From the NCBI RefSeq assembly GCF_900110225.1, contig NZ_FOCW01000007.1, positions 27,015 through 91,014 on the forward strand: a DNA stretch of 64,000 nucleotides, read 5' to 3'. The stretch is from Allobrachymonas denitrificans DSM 15123. GTDB lineage: Bacteria > Pseudomonadota > Gammaproteobacteria > Burkholderiales > Burkholderiaceae_C. The notes below the pieces were generated by a model. That model was not told where the DNA came from and ran no database searches. It was given only the letters and a program-made list of their open reading frames with translations. This document shows positions 22,569-30,796 of the stretch, one piece after another (position 1 is the first letter of the stretch; each line of letters starts with the position of its first letter). The position numbers and the translations under genes are program-made.

Positions 22569-25500
22569 ATGTCGGAATCAGAAAGAGACCATGTGCTGCG
22601 CGGCCCCGCATTGCCCGAGCTGCTGCGCGAGGAGATCCTGGCGGATGTGTTCGAGGCGACCGCCCGGCGCGTGCCGCAGCGCATCGCGCTCGTGGCGGGA
22701 GAACGGCAGCTGAGCTATGCTGAACTGGACGCCGCTGCGGATGCCGTGGCGCACCGCCTGCTGCAGGCCGGCATCCGGGCGGGCGACATGGTCGGCCTGT
22801 GGCTGCCGCGCGGCATCGACCTGCTGGTGCTGCAGCTTGCCATTGCCAAGACGGGCGCAGCCTGGCTGCCCTTCGATGCCGAAGTGCCGGTGGAACGCAT
22901 TGCCATCTGTCTGGAAGATGCCCAGGCCCGTGCGCTGCTGATCGATGCCCACCACGGCGAGCCCGTGCGGCAGCAGCCCGGCATCACAGCCCGCATCCTG
23001 ACGGCGCAGGAACTGTTGCAAGCCCTGCCGGAGGGCACCGTGCTGCAGCGGCGCGAAGGCACATCGCCCGACTACACGGCCTACGTGATCTACACCAGCG
23101 GCTCCACAGGAAAGCCCAAGGGCATCGCCATCACGCAGCGCAGCATCTGCCATTTCCTGCGCAGCGAAAATGCGCGGCTGGGCATCCGGGAGGATGACAA
23201 GGTCTACCAGGGTTTTTCGGTGGCCTTCGACATGTCCTTCGAGGAAATCTGGATCAGCTATCTGGCAGGCGCCACGCTGTGGATTGCCCCCAAGGAGATC
23301 GCAGGGGATCCCGAAGCGCTGCCGCGTGCGCTGATCGAGAACGACATCACCGTGCTGCATGCCGTGCCGACGCTGCTGGCGCTGTTCGCGCAGGACGTGC
23401 CCAATTTGCGCATCATCAATCTGGGCGGCGAGATGTGTCCGCAAACGCTGGTGGAACGCTGGGCGCATGGGCGGCAGATGTTCAACACCTACGGACCGAC
23501 CGAGGCCACCGTTTCGGCCTCGCTGGCCGAACTCCGTCCCGGTGAACCGGTCACCATTGGCGAAGCCCTGCCCAACTACGGTCTGCTGGTGATCGAGGTG
23601 ATCGAGGTGATCGATCCCGACGCCATCGTCGATGGTCAGGTCCCGCCACTGAAGCTCCTGCCGTTCGGCGAGACCGGCGAACTGTGCATCACCGGCCGCG
23701 GAGTGGCCGCCGGCTACCTCGGTCGTCCCGAGCTGACTGCCGAGAAATTCCTGCCCAACCCCTGGGCCCGCAATCCGCAGGAGGCGCGCCTCTACCGCAC
23801 CGGCGATCTGGCCCGCGTGGAAGAGCAGGGCGGCCGCTTGCAGATGCAGTGCCTGGGCCGCGCGGATGACCAGATCAAGATTCGCGGCTTTCGCGTGGAG
23901 CTGGGCGAAATCGAGGCGGTGCTGGCAAGACAGCCCGGCGTCGGGACCACCGCTGTGGTGCTGCTCAATGACGAGGGCATCGACCAATTGGTGGCCTTCT
24001 ACGTGCCATCCGGCACCGAAACGCCCAGCGGCACGGCGCTGCGCAATGGCCTGGCGGATGTGTTGCCGCCCTACATGGTGCCGGCCCGCTTCGAGGCCCT
24101 GCCTGCTATGCCGCGCCTGTCTAGCGGCAAGATCGACCGCAAGGTGCTCAAGGCGCAGCCTCTGGCAGCCGCGGCTCCTGCCGAGGGTAGCGACCAGCCG
24201 GAAACGCCCGCAGAGCAGGCGCTGTTTGCCCAGCTCGAAAAGCTGTTCCCCGGCCAGCCGCTGCGCCGCGACATGGATTTTTTTGCTGATCTCGGCGGTC
24301 ACTCGCTGTTCGCGGCGCGGCTGGTTTCGCTATTGCGGCAGGATGTGCGTCTGGCGCAGACAACCGTGGCCGACATCTATCAGCACCGCCGTATCGGCCT
24401 GATCGCCGAGGCGCTGCAGTTGCACCTTGCGGAACCTGCCAGCCAGACAGCGGAACGCCCGTTTCTCATCCACAGCGCCTGGCGCCGCTGGCGTTGCGGC
24501 CTGGCGCAGGGGCTGGCCATCCCGTTTCTGGTACTGCTCAAGATGGCGCAATGGCTGGCGCCATTCTTTGCCTACCATTTCTATACCGGCGATCCGGGCG
24601 ACTCGATCTGGCGCGCCATCGCCATGTCGGTGTGGGCCTTCCTGATCACCACCCTGGCCGAGTTCGTGCTGGCCTGGGCCGGCAAGTGGCTGATTGCCGG
24701 TCGTCTCCAGCCCGGCAGCTACCCGTTGTGGGGCTGGACCTACTACCGCTGGTGGCTGGCCGACCGTCTGACCGAAGCCGTTCCCACCTACATGATCAAC
24801 GGCTCGCCGCTTTACGCCTGGTGGCTGCGACTGCTGGGAGCGAAGGTGGGGGCAGAGGTCAATCTCGGCTCGGTCACCCTGCGCGTGCCGGAGCTGGTGG
24901 AAATCGGCGACGGGGCCAGCATCGGCAATGCCGTCAATCTGGAAAATGCCCGCGTTGAAGGCGGCATGCTGCATCTGGGCGCCATCACCATCGGGCCGGA
25001 GGCCTGTGTGGGCTCCTACGTGGTGATCGAGGGTGACACCCGCATTGGCGCCTATGGTCATCTGGAAGGGCAATCCGCGCTCGGCCGTGGGCAGCAGGTG
25101 CCGCCCCGCAAGGTCTGGCACGGCTCTCCCGCGCGTGAACGGGGGGATTTCGACCCGGCAACCCTGCCAGCGCGCCAACCAGTCAGTGCCGCGCGCAAGT
25201 GGCTGGAAAATGGCTTCTTCGTGCTGGGCTCGCTGGCGATGGCCGTGCTGTTCTTCCTGCCGGTATTTCCCACTTTCCTGCTGATCGACGTGCTGGATAT
25301 TGACGAAATCGCCATCCAGCCCCTGTTCGACGCCGGTGCCATCAACGACTGGGAAGCCTTCGGCCTGCGCCTACTCAAGTTCTTCCTGCTGGCCTTGCCA
25401 GCCAGCCTCGTGTTCATTCTTGCGACGGTACTGATCGCGGCGGGCATCCGCTGGCTGTTCCTGCCGAAAATGCGCGAAGGCACCTGGCCGATCCACAGCA

Positions 25501-26651
25501 ACCGCTATCTGGCCAAGTGGCTGGTGAACCAGATCCAGGAATCCAGTCTGGCCGTGCTGCACGGTGTCTATGCCACCATCTACTCCGCCACCTGGTACCG
25601 CCTGCTCGGTGCCAAGGTGGGCAAGGAAACCGAGCTGTCCACGGCGCTGGGCGTGGTGCCCGACATGCTCACGCTCGGCGACGAGTGCTTCATTGCCGAT
25701 GCGGTGATGCTGGGGGACGAGCACATCGACGGCGGCTGGATGACCGTGAAGCCCACCGTGGTGTCGCGCCGCAGCTTTGTCGGTAATGGCGCTTACGTGC
25801 CGGATGGCACCACGATTCCGGAAAACGTCCTGATCGGGGTCATGAGTTCCGTGCCGCGCAATGCCGCCATGCAGGATGGGGACACCTGGGTCGGCTCGCC
25901 GCCGATGCACCTGCCCGCGCGCGAGGTTGTCAGCGGCTTTCCCGAACATCTGACCTTTGCGCCTTCACCGTGGCGCAAGCTGGGCCGCGGCCTGGTGGAG
26001 GCCTTCCGCATTGCCGCACCGCACGCGCTGGTCATCGCCGTGGGTTACGCACTGGTGCTGGATGCCATGCCGCTGGCAGCGAGCGGACGCTGGGGTGAAG
26101 TCGCGGTCGATGTGGCGCTGGGCGGCGTGCTGTTCGGCTTTGCCACCTATGTCTTCGTGGCACTGTTCAAGTGGCTGACCCTGGGGCGTTACCGGCAGCA
26201 TTCCGTGCCGATGTGGACGCCGTTTGTCTGGCTGTCTGAGGCGGCAACCAATATGTACGAGGGCATCACCGTGCCCTGGTTCCTGCGCTACCTGCGCGGC
26301 ACGCCCTGGCTGTCGGATGCGCTCAACCTGCTGGGCTGTCACATTGGCCGCGGTGTCTACATGGACACCACCGACATCACCGAATTCGATTGCGTGCACA
26401 TTGGCGACCACAGCGAACTCAACGCACTGTGCTGCCCGCAGACCCATCTGTTCGAAGACCGCGTGATGAAGGTCGACCATGTGCGCATCGGCAGCCGCGT
26501 CACGCTCGGTCCGCGCTGCACCGTGCTGTATGGCGCGCAGGTGGCCGATGGCGCGCAACTGGGACCGCTGACGCTGGTGATGAAAGGCGAAGCCATCCCT
26601 CCGGGAACGCGCTGGCACGGCTTGCCGGCAACGCCCTGGCGTTCGGCCTGA
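22569..26651 (+). CDS. Membrane-embedded single-module NRPS, Pls/PosA (poly-amino-acid synthetase-like) family
   Basis: This is a 1360-residue protein. The adenylation domain (about 25-530) has YTSGSTGKPKG near 174-184, NTYGPTEAT near 308, YRTGD near 413 and RLSSGKIDRK near 518-527. The carrier domain (about 540-615) has DLGGHSL with the phosphopantetheine Ser near 578. Then come pairs of transmembrane helices alternating with three left-handed beta-helix, acyltransferase-like blocks (about 755-850, 1010-1115, 1255-1355; for example LVEIGDGASIGNAVNLENARVEGG). This is the A-T-TM-C1-C2-C3 plan of epsilon-poly-lysine synthetase. It should activate one amino acid and condense it or transfer it at the membrane. 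No thioesterase is present. GGAAGAG precedes the ATG. Confidence 0.88.
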   Translation: MSESERDHVLRGPALPELLREEILADVFEATARRVPQRIALVAGERQLSYAELDAAADAVAHRLLQAGIRAGDMVGLWLPRGIDLLVLQLAIAKTGAAWLPFDAEVPVERIAICLEDAQARALLIDAHHGEPVRQQPGITARILTAQELLQALPEGTVLQRREGTSPDYTAYVIYTSGSTGKPKGIAITQRSICHFLRSENARLGIREDDKVYQGFSVAFDMSFEEIWISYLAGATLWIAPKEIAGDPEALPRALIENDITVLHAVPTLLALFAQDVPNLRIINLGGEMCPQTLVERWAHGRQMFNTYGPTEATVSASLAELRPGEPVTIGEALPNYGLLVIEVIEVIDPDAIVDGQVPPLKLLPFGETGELCITGRGVAAGYLGRPELTAEKFLPNPWARNPQEARLYRTGDLARVEEQGGRLQMQCLGRADDQIKIRGFRVELGEIEAVLARQPGVGTTAVVLLNDEGIDQLVAFYVPSGTETPSGTALRNGLADVLPPYMVPARFEALPAMPRLSSGKIDRKVLKAQPLAAAAPAEGSDQPETPAEQALFAQLEKLFPGQPLRRDMDFFADLGGHSLFAARLVSLLRQDVRLAQTTVADIYQHRRIGLIAEALQLHLAEPASQTAERPFLIHSAWRRWRCGLAQGLAIPFLVLLKMAQWLAPFFAYHFYTGDPGDSIWRAIAMSVWAFLITTLAEFVLAWAGKWLIAGRLQPGSYPLWGWTYYRWWLADRLTEAVPTYMINGSPLYAWWLRLLGAKVGAEVNLGSVTLRVPELVEIGDGASIGNAVNLENARVEGGMLHLGAITIGPEACVGSYVVIEGDTRIGAYGHLEGQSALGRGQQVPPRKVWHGSPARERGDFDPATLPARQPVSAARKWLENGFFVLGSLAMAVLFFLPVFPTFLLIDVLDIDEIAIQPLFDAGAINDWEAFGLRLLKFFLLALPASLVFILATVLIAAGIRWLFLPKMREGTWPIHSNRYLAKWLVNQIQESSLAVLHGVYATIYSATWYRLLGAKVGKETELSTALGVVPDMLTLGDECFIADAVMLGDEHIDGGWMTVKPTVVSRRSFVGNGAYVPDGTTIPENVLIGVMSSVPRNAAMQDGDTWVGSPPMHLPAREVVSGFPEHLTFAPSPWRKLGRGLVEAFRIAAPHALVIAVGYALVLDAMPLAASGRWGEVAVDVALGGVLFGFATYVFVALFKWLTLGRYRQHSVPMWTPFVWLSEAATNMYEGITVPWFLRYLRGTPWLSDALNLLGCHIGRGVYMDTTDITEFDCVHIGDHSELNALCCPQTHLFEDRVMKVDHVRIGSRVTLGPRCTVLYGAQVADGAQLGPLTLVMKGEAIPPGTRWHGLPATPWRSA
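23589..23615 (+). repeat. Three tandem 9-mers GTGATCGAG within the NRPS gene
   Basis: Two perfect copies and a third with one change encode VIE-VIE-VID in the adenylation domain, between the GPTEAT and YRTGD motifs. Copy-number change would keep the frame. Confidence 0.9.
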
Positions 26652-26733
26652 TCTACGCGTCCGAAACAGCAGGCAGCCGAAAGCGGAAATGAGATTCCGC
26701 CCGGCTGTCTGGCTCTTATTGCATGCCATCAAT

Positions 26734-26751
26734 TTGTCATATTTATGTCGC
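26734..26751 (+). promoter_or_regulatory. Pho-box-like direct repeat upstream of ppk2
   Basis: TTGTCAT, ATTT, ATGTCGC: two 7-mers with an 11-base period and a 4-base AT spacer, the architecture of a PhoB site (consensus half CTGTCAT). Three core positions differ from consensus. It lies 69 bases before the ppk2 start codon, a sensible place for activation. This is inference by pattern only. Confidence 0.4.
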
Positions 26752-26819
26752 AAATCTCTGCCACCATGCCTGTTTGAAAAAATGGGGCAACCCACGACAC
26801 AAGACAAAGGGGAATGCAT

Positions 26820-27749
26820 ATGAGTGGGGAAGAAAAGACCCATCCGGCCGATCTGGGCAATCTGTACCAGCGCATGAGCCAGGAAGTCATGGACAGCTAT
26901 GACGAATTCCTGGAACTCGAACTGGAAGATGCCGACAGCCTGATCAGCCACGAAACCGGCGAAGGTCACCACAGCACGCTCGACCGCCGCCTGTATTTCC
27001 GAGAGCTGCTGCGCCTGCAGGCCGAACTGGTCAAGCTGCAGGACTGGGTACAGTTCACCAAGGAAAAGGTGGTGATCGTGTTCGAGGGCCGCGATTCGGC
27101 CGGCAAGGGCGGCGTGATCAAGCGCATCACCCAGCGCCTGAACCCGCGCGTGGTGCGCGTGGCGGCACTGCCCGCACCCAACGACCGCGAGCGTACCCAG
27201 TGGTATTTCCAGCGCTATGTGTCGCACCTGCCCGCCGGCGGCGAGATCGTGCTGTTCGACCGCAGCTGGTACAACCGCGCTGGCGTCGAGCACGTCATGG
27301 GCTTCTGTACCGATGAGGAATACGAGGAGTTCTTCCGCAGCGCGCCCGAATTCGAGCGCATGCTGGTGCGCTCCGGCATCCGTCTGCTCAAGTACTGGTT
27401 TTCCATCAGCGATGGCGAGCAGCACAGCCGCTTCCTGAGCCGCATCCATGACCCGCTCAAGCAGTGGAAGTTCAGCCCCATGGACCTGCAGAGCCGCGTG
27501 CGCTGGGAGGCCTACACCAAGGCCAAGGAAGTCATGCTTGAACGCACACATATCGAGGAAGCACCGTGGTGGGTGGTGCAGGCGGTGGACAAGAAACGTG
27601 CCCGCCTCAACTGCATCAGCCACATTCTGGAGAGCCTGCCCTACACCGAGGTGGAGCGCCCCGAGGTGATCCTGCCCGAGCGCACCCGCCACCCTGATTA
27701 CGTGCGCCATCCGATTCCGGAAGCCATGTACGTGCCCGAGCGTTACTGA
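26820..27749 (+). CDS. ppk2: Polyphosphate kinase 2 family protein
   Basis: This 309-residue protein has the PPK2 P-loop fold. Walker A is FEGRDSAGKGG (residues about 88-98), Walker B and lid are LFDRSWYNRAGVEHVMGF, and WYFQRYVSHLPAGGEIV and KQWKFSPMDLQSRVRWEAYTKAKE are typical. It transfers phosphate between polyphosphate and nucleotides; single-domain members like this usually phosphorylate nucleoside diphosphates or monophosphates. AAAGGGG seven bases before ATG 26820 selects that start over the ATG two codons earlier. The upstream spacer contains a possible Pho box. Confidence 0.93.
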   Translation: MSGEEKTHPADLGNLYQRMSQEVMDSYDEFLELELEDADSLISHETGEGHHSTLDRRLYFRELLRLQAELVKLQDWVQFTKEKVVIVFEGRDSAGKGGVIKRITQRLNPRVVRVAALPAPNDRERTQWYFQRYVSHLPAGGEIVLFDRSWYNRAGVEHVMGFCTDEEYEEFFRSAPEFERMLVRSGIRLLKYWFSISDGEQHSRFLSRIHDPLKQWKFSPMDLQSRVRWEAYTKAKEVMLERTHIEEAPWWVVQAVDKKRARLNCISHILESLPYTEVERPEVILPERTRHPDYVRHPIPEAMYVPERY

Positions 27750-27925
27750 GCGCCAGAACGCCAAGTAGGTGAATGCGCCAACCCGGTCACCCGCAGATGC
27801 TGCGCTATCATGTATCTGCGTGTCACCGGTCGATACGTTTGACCGCGTGTCAGTCCGGTATCAGGAAGTTGTGCGCAAATTCCATTTTCCGTTAGCAAGA
27901 TCCACCTGAGTGTGAGGAGAGAACC

Positions 27926-29110
27926 ATGTCGCGTGAAGTTGTAGTTGTCAGCGCTGTCCGTACTGCCATTGGTACCTATGGCGGCAGCCTGAAGGATGTG
28001 CCCCCCACCGAACTCGCCGCGCTGGTCGTGCGCGAGTCGCTGGCTCGCGGCTCCGTCGAAGGCAAGGACGTTGGCCATGTGGTGTTCGGCCACGTCGTCA
28101 ACACCGAGCCCAAGGACATGTACCTGTCCCGCGTGGCTACCGTCAACGGCGGCTGCCCGATCGAAACCCCGGCCTTCAACGTCAACCGCCTGTGCGGTTC
28201 CGGCCTGCAGGCCATCGTGTCTGCCAGCCAGTCCATCCTGCTGGGTGACTGCGACGTGGCCATCGGCGGCGGTGCCGAGAACATGAGCCGCGCCCCCTAT
28301 GCCAGCCTGAACACCCGCTGGGGCGCCCGCATGGGTGACACCAAGATGGTCGACATGATGGTCGGCGCCCTGAACGACCCGTTCCAGACCATCCACATGG
28401 GTGTGACGGCCGAGAACGTGGCCAAGGACTTCAACATCACCCGCGAAGACCAGGATGCCCTGGCCCTCGAGAGCCACCAGCGCGCCGAGAAGGCCTGGGC
28501 CGAGGACCGCTTCAAGGACCAGATCGTGCCGGTCACCATCAAGGGCCGCAAGGGTGATGTGGTGTTCGCGAAGGACGAGCACTTCCGTCCGGGCGCCAAG
28601 ATCGAGGACTTCCAGAAGATGAAGCCGGTCTTCGTCAAGGAAAACGGTACCGTCACCGCTGCCAACGCTTCCGGCATCAACGATGCGGCTGCTGCCGTGG
28701 TGCTGATGGACAGCGAAGCCGCCAAGGCCCGTGGCGCCAAGCCGCTGGCCCGTCTGGTTGCCTACGCCCACGCCGGTGTCGAGCCGCGCATCATGGGTAT
28801 CGGCCCGGTGCCCGCTTCCAACATCGCACTGAAGAAGGCCGGCCTGACCATCAATGACATGGACGTGATCGAGGCCAACGAAGCCTTCGCCGCCCAGGCC
28901 TGCGCCGTCACGCGTGGCCTGAACGCCGATCCGGCCAAGGTCAACCCGAACGGTTCCGGCATCTCCCTGGGTCACCCCATCGGTGCCACCGGCGCGGTCA
29001 TCACCGTCAAGGCCCTGCACGAGCTGCAGCGCACTGGCGGCCGCTACGCGCTGGTCACCATGTGTATCGGTGGCGGCCAGGGTATTGCTGCCATCTTCGA
29101 ACGCATGTAA
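27926..29110 (+). CDS. bktB: Acetyl-CoA acyltransferase (beta-ketothiolase), BktB-like
   Basis: This 394-residue biosynthetic-type thiolase has nucleophile C90 in NRLCGSGLQAIV, then EANEAFAAQACAV, GHPIGATGA (His) and CIGGGQGIAA (second Cys). It condenses two acyl-CoA molecules or cleaves 3-ketoacyl-CoA; the sequence strongly resembles BktB of Cupriavidus necator, which also accepts propionyl-CoA. No phaB or phaC is adjacent, so a PHA role is not proven. GAGGAGA precedes the ATG. A strong terminator follows. Confidence 0.93.
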   Translation: MSREVVVVSAVRTAIGTYGGSLKDVPPTELAALVVRESLARGSVEGKDVGHVVFGHVVNTEPKDMYLSRVATVNGGCPIETPAFNVNRLCGSGLQAIVSASQSILLGDCDVAIGGGAENMSRAPYASLNTRWGARMGDTKMVDMMVGALNDPFQTIHMGVTAENVAKDFNITREDQDALALESHQRAEKAWAEDRFKDQIVPVTIKGRKGDVVFAKDEHFRPGAKIEDFQKMKPVFVKENGTVTAANASGINDAAAAVVLMDSEAAKARGAKPLARLVAYAHAGVEPRIMGIGPVPASNIALKKAGLTINDMDVIEANEAFAAQACAVTRGLNADPAKVNPNGSGISLGHPIGATGAVITVKALHELQRTGGRYALVTMCIGGGQGIAAIFERM

Positions 29111-29146
29111 GCAAGGCTGCGGCCATGTGCCGCAGTGCTTTCTGCT

Positions 29147-29174
29147 AAGCCACGGCCATGCCGTGGCTTTTTTT
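29147..29174 (+). terminator. Rho-independent terminator after bktB
   Basis: The perfect stem AAGCCACGGC/GCCGTGGCTT has a 3-base loop and a run of seven T. It isolates bktB from the ATP synthase-like genes downstream. Confidence 0.92.
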
Positions 29175-29253
29175 GTGCCCGCTTGCCGGAGCCGGGTGGG
29201 GTGACCCCGCGCGATGCTCCGGATAGGTGAGGCAGGCCAATGCATCATTTAAT

Positions 29254-29272
29254 TGATTCATATAATGAATCA
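29254..29272 (+). promoter_or_regulatory. Palindromic operator-like site covering a -10 box
   Basis: TGATTCAT-ATA-ATGAATCA is a perfect 8-base inverted repeat around a 3-base centre. The sequence TATAAT (29261-29266) lies inside it, 69 bases before the atpG-like start. No good -35 is seen. The geometry fits a dimeric repressor such as MarR, GntR or IclR type; no such regulator is encoded nearby. Confidence 0.55.
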
Positions 29273-29334
29273 TCCCCGTTCCCGCATGCACCAGATTTGG
29301 CGCAAGACGGGCACAAGGGTGCAGAATAGAAAGC

Positions 29335-30249
29335 ATGCAGTTGACCAATACCCGCGACATCCGCGCCCAGATTGCCAACATCAGCAAGACGCGCAAGATC
29401 ACCAAGGCCATGCAGCAAATCTCCTTTGCCAAGCTGGCCCAGGCGCGCAAGCGGGCCGAGGCGATCCGTCCCTATGGTCGCATCCTGCGCGGCATGATGG
29501 CGCGTCTGGTGCGCGTGGATCCGGACTATCAGCCGGCGCTGATGGCCCGGCGCGTGCCGGCGCACCGCATCGGCATGATTGTGGTGACGACGGACAAGGG
29601 TCTGTGCGGACCGCTCAACACACGCCTGCTGCAACAGGTGGTGGCGCAGCTGGCCTCGTGGGAGCAGGCTCGGCGCGAAGTGTCGCTCACGGTGGTGGGC
29701 TTGCGCGGGCTGTCGACCCTGGGCCGCGCCGGCTTCAAGGTGGTGGCGCATGTGCCCTGTGGCTGCGAATTCCAGCATTCCGAGGAGTTGCTCGGCACCA
29801 TGTCGGTGCCCATCATGCAGTTTCTCAAGGGCGAGATCGACGAGTTGTACGTGGCCACCAACCGCTTCGTCAACACACTCAATTACGAACCCATCGTGTC
29901 GCGTTTCCTGCCGCTGGATGAGCGCCTGGTCGGCGTGCCAGCCTATCTGCAGCCTCCGGCCATGGCGCGTGCCGAATATGCGCCAGTAGATTACGTGTAC
30001 GAACCGGGCGAGCAGGAGGCGGTGGACGCCTTGCTGCGACGCTATGTGGAAACCATCATCTACCAGGCGGTGGCAGAGAACTCGGCCTGCGAGCAGGCGG
30101 CGCGCATGACGGCGATGAAGGCCGCCACCGAAAACGCGGACCGCCGCGTGGATGAACTCACCCTGCAGTACCACAAGGCACGGCAGGAAGCGATCACGCG
30201 CGAGCTGATCGAAATCGTGGCAGGAGCAGCGGCAGTCGATGAACGATAA
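29335..30249 (+). CDS. atpG: ATP synthase gamma-subunit homologue, outside any atp operon
   Basis: This 304-residue protein is collinear with F1 gamma. The N-terminal coiled-coil helix reads TRDIRAQIANISKTRKITKA followed by M, and the middle domain has VVTTDKGLCGPLN (usually LCGGLN). The C-terminal helix has LRRYVETIIYQAVAENSACE, then QAARMTAMKAATENADRRVDE, and the ending is ITRELIEIVAGAAAV. All regions needed for a rotor shaft are present. Neither alpha nor beta subunit genes, nor any membrane-sector gene, is within 20 kb. It overlaps the epsilon-like gene by 11 bases. It may be a divergent paralogue that swaps into the enzyme or has another use. Confidence 0.87.
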   Translation: MQLTNTRDIRAQIANISKTRKITKAMQQISFAKLAQARKRAEAIRPYGRILRGMMARLVRVDPDYQPALMARRVPAHRIGMIVVTTDKGLCGPLNTRLLQQVVAQLASWEQARREVSLTVVGLRGLSTLGRAGFKVVAHVPCGCEFQHSEELLGTMSVPIMQFLKGEIDELYVATNRFVNTLNYEPIVSRFLPLDERLVGVPAYLQPPAMARAEYAPVDYVYEPGEQEAVDALLRRYVETIIYQAVAENSACEQAARMTAMKAATENADRRVDELTLQYHKARQEAITRELIEIVAGAAAVDER

Positions 30250-30793
30250 GACCATCTCCACCAGAGTGCCGTCCGGCGCGCCCACCATGCCGGTGGATGC
30301 GGACGCAGGCGCGGGCAAACAGGGACAACGGGCCAATGTGGGCAGTTTCCATCCCGGAGGCGTTGCAGCCTTGCCCGACAAGCTGCACCTGCAGGTCAGC
30401 ACGGTCAATGCCCTGCTGTTCGAGGGCGATGTGCAGGAGGTGACGCTGCCCGGCGAGGCAGGCAGCCTGGGCGTGCTGCCCGGCCATGATCCCATGCTGC
30501 TGCTGTTGCGTGCAGGTCCGCTGGTCTATCGCGACCAGCGCCATGGAGAAGGCCATACGGTGTACGTGATCGGCGGGCTGGCCGAAGTGGGCGCGGGCTA
30601 TGTGCGCGTACTGGCCGACCATGCGGTGCATTCGGACGATGCCGATGCACGCCGTCGCGCCGAAGCCATGCACCGGGCCGAAGCGCAACGCGAGAGCGAG
30701 CCACGCCCGGCCGACTTTGTCGGCATCAAGGCAGCGCTCGATGCCGAATTGCTGCGCTTCTTCCAGCTGGTGTTGTTCGGCAAGGACCGCTGA
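30239..30793 (+). CDS. atpC: ATP synthase epsilon-subunit homologue with N-terminal extension
   Basis: This protein is 184 residues against about 135-140 for a standard epsilon. The first ~45 residues (MNDKTISTRVPSGAPTMPVD and onward) are an unstructured-looking extension. The beta-sandwich follows: LHLQVSTVNALLFEGDVQEV, LPGEAGSLGVLPGHDPML, VIGGLAEVGAGYVRVLADHAV. A C-terminal helical pair is present but rewritten (DFVGIKAALDAELLRFFQLVL). It overlaps the gamma gene by 11 bases, so translation is coupled. A later start near the sandwich is not supported by an in-frame ATG with a good site. It is convergent with sbcB, 3 bases apart. Confidence 0.85.
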   Translation: MNDKTISTRVPSGAPTMPVDADAGAGKQGQRANVGSFHPGGVAALPDKLHLQVSTVNALLFEGDVQEVTLPGEAGSLGVLPGHDPMLLLLRAGPLVYRDQRHGEGHTVYVIGGLAEVGAGYVRVLADHAVHSDDADARRRAEAMHRAEAQRESEPRPADFVGIKAALDAELLRFFQLVLFGKDR

Positions 30794-30796
30794 GCT

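Noticed and set aside
22578..24302. A 574-codon minus-strand frame opposite the NRPS
   Set aside because: It is antisense to the adenylation domain; Gln/His/Arg-rich shadow.
27839..27864. TTGACC ... TATCAG as a bktB promoter
   Set aside because: The spacer is only 14 bases, too short for a normal sigma70 promoter.
29253..29921. A plus-strand frame starting inside the palindrome upstream of atpG
   Set aside because: It runs out of frame through atpG, with no homology seen; the gamma-subunit frame is the real one.
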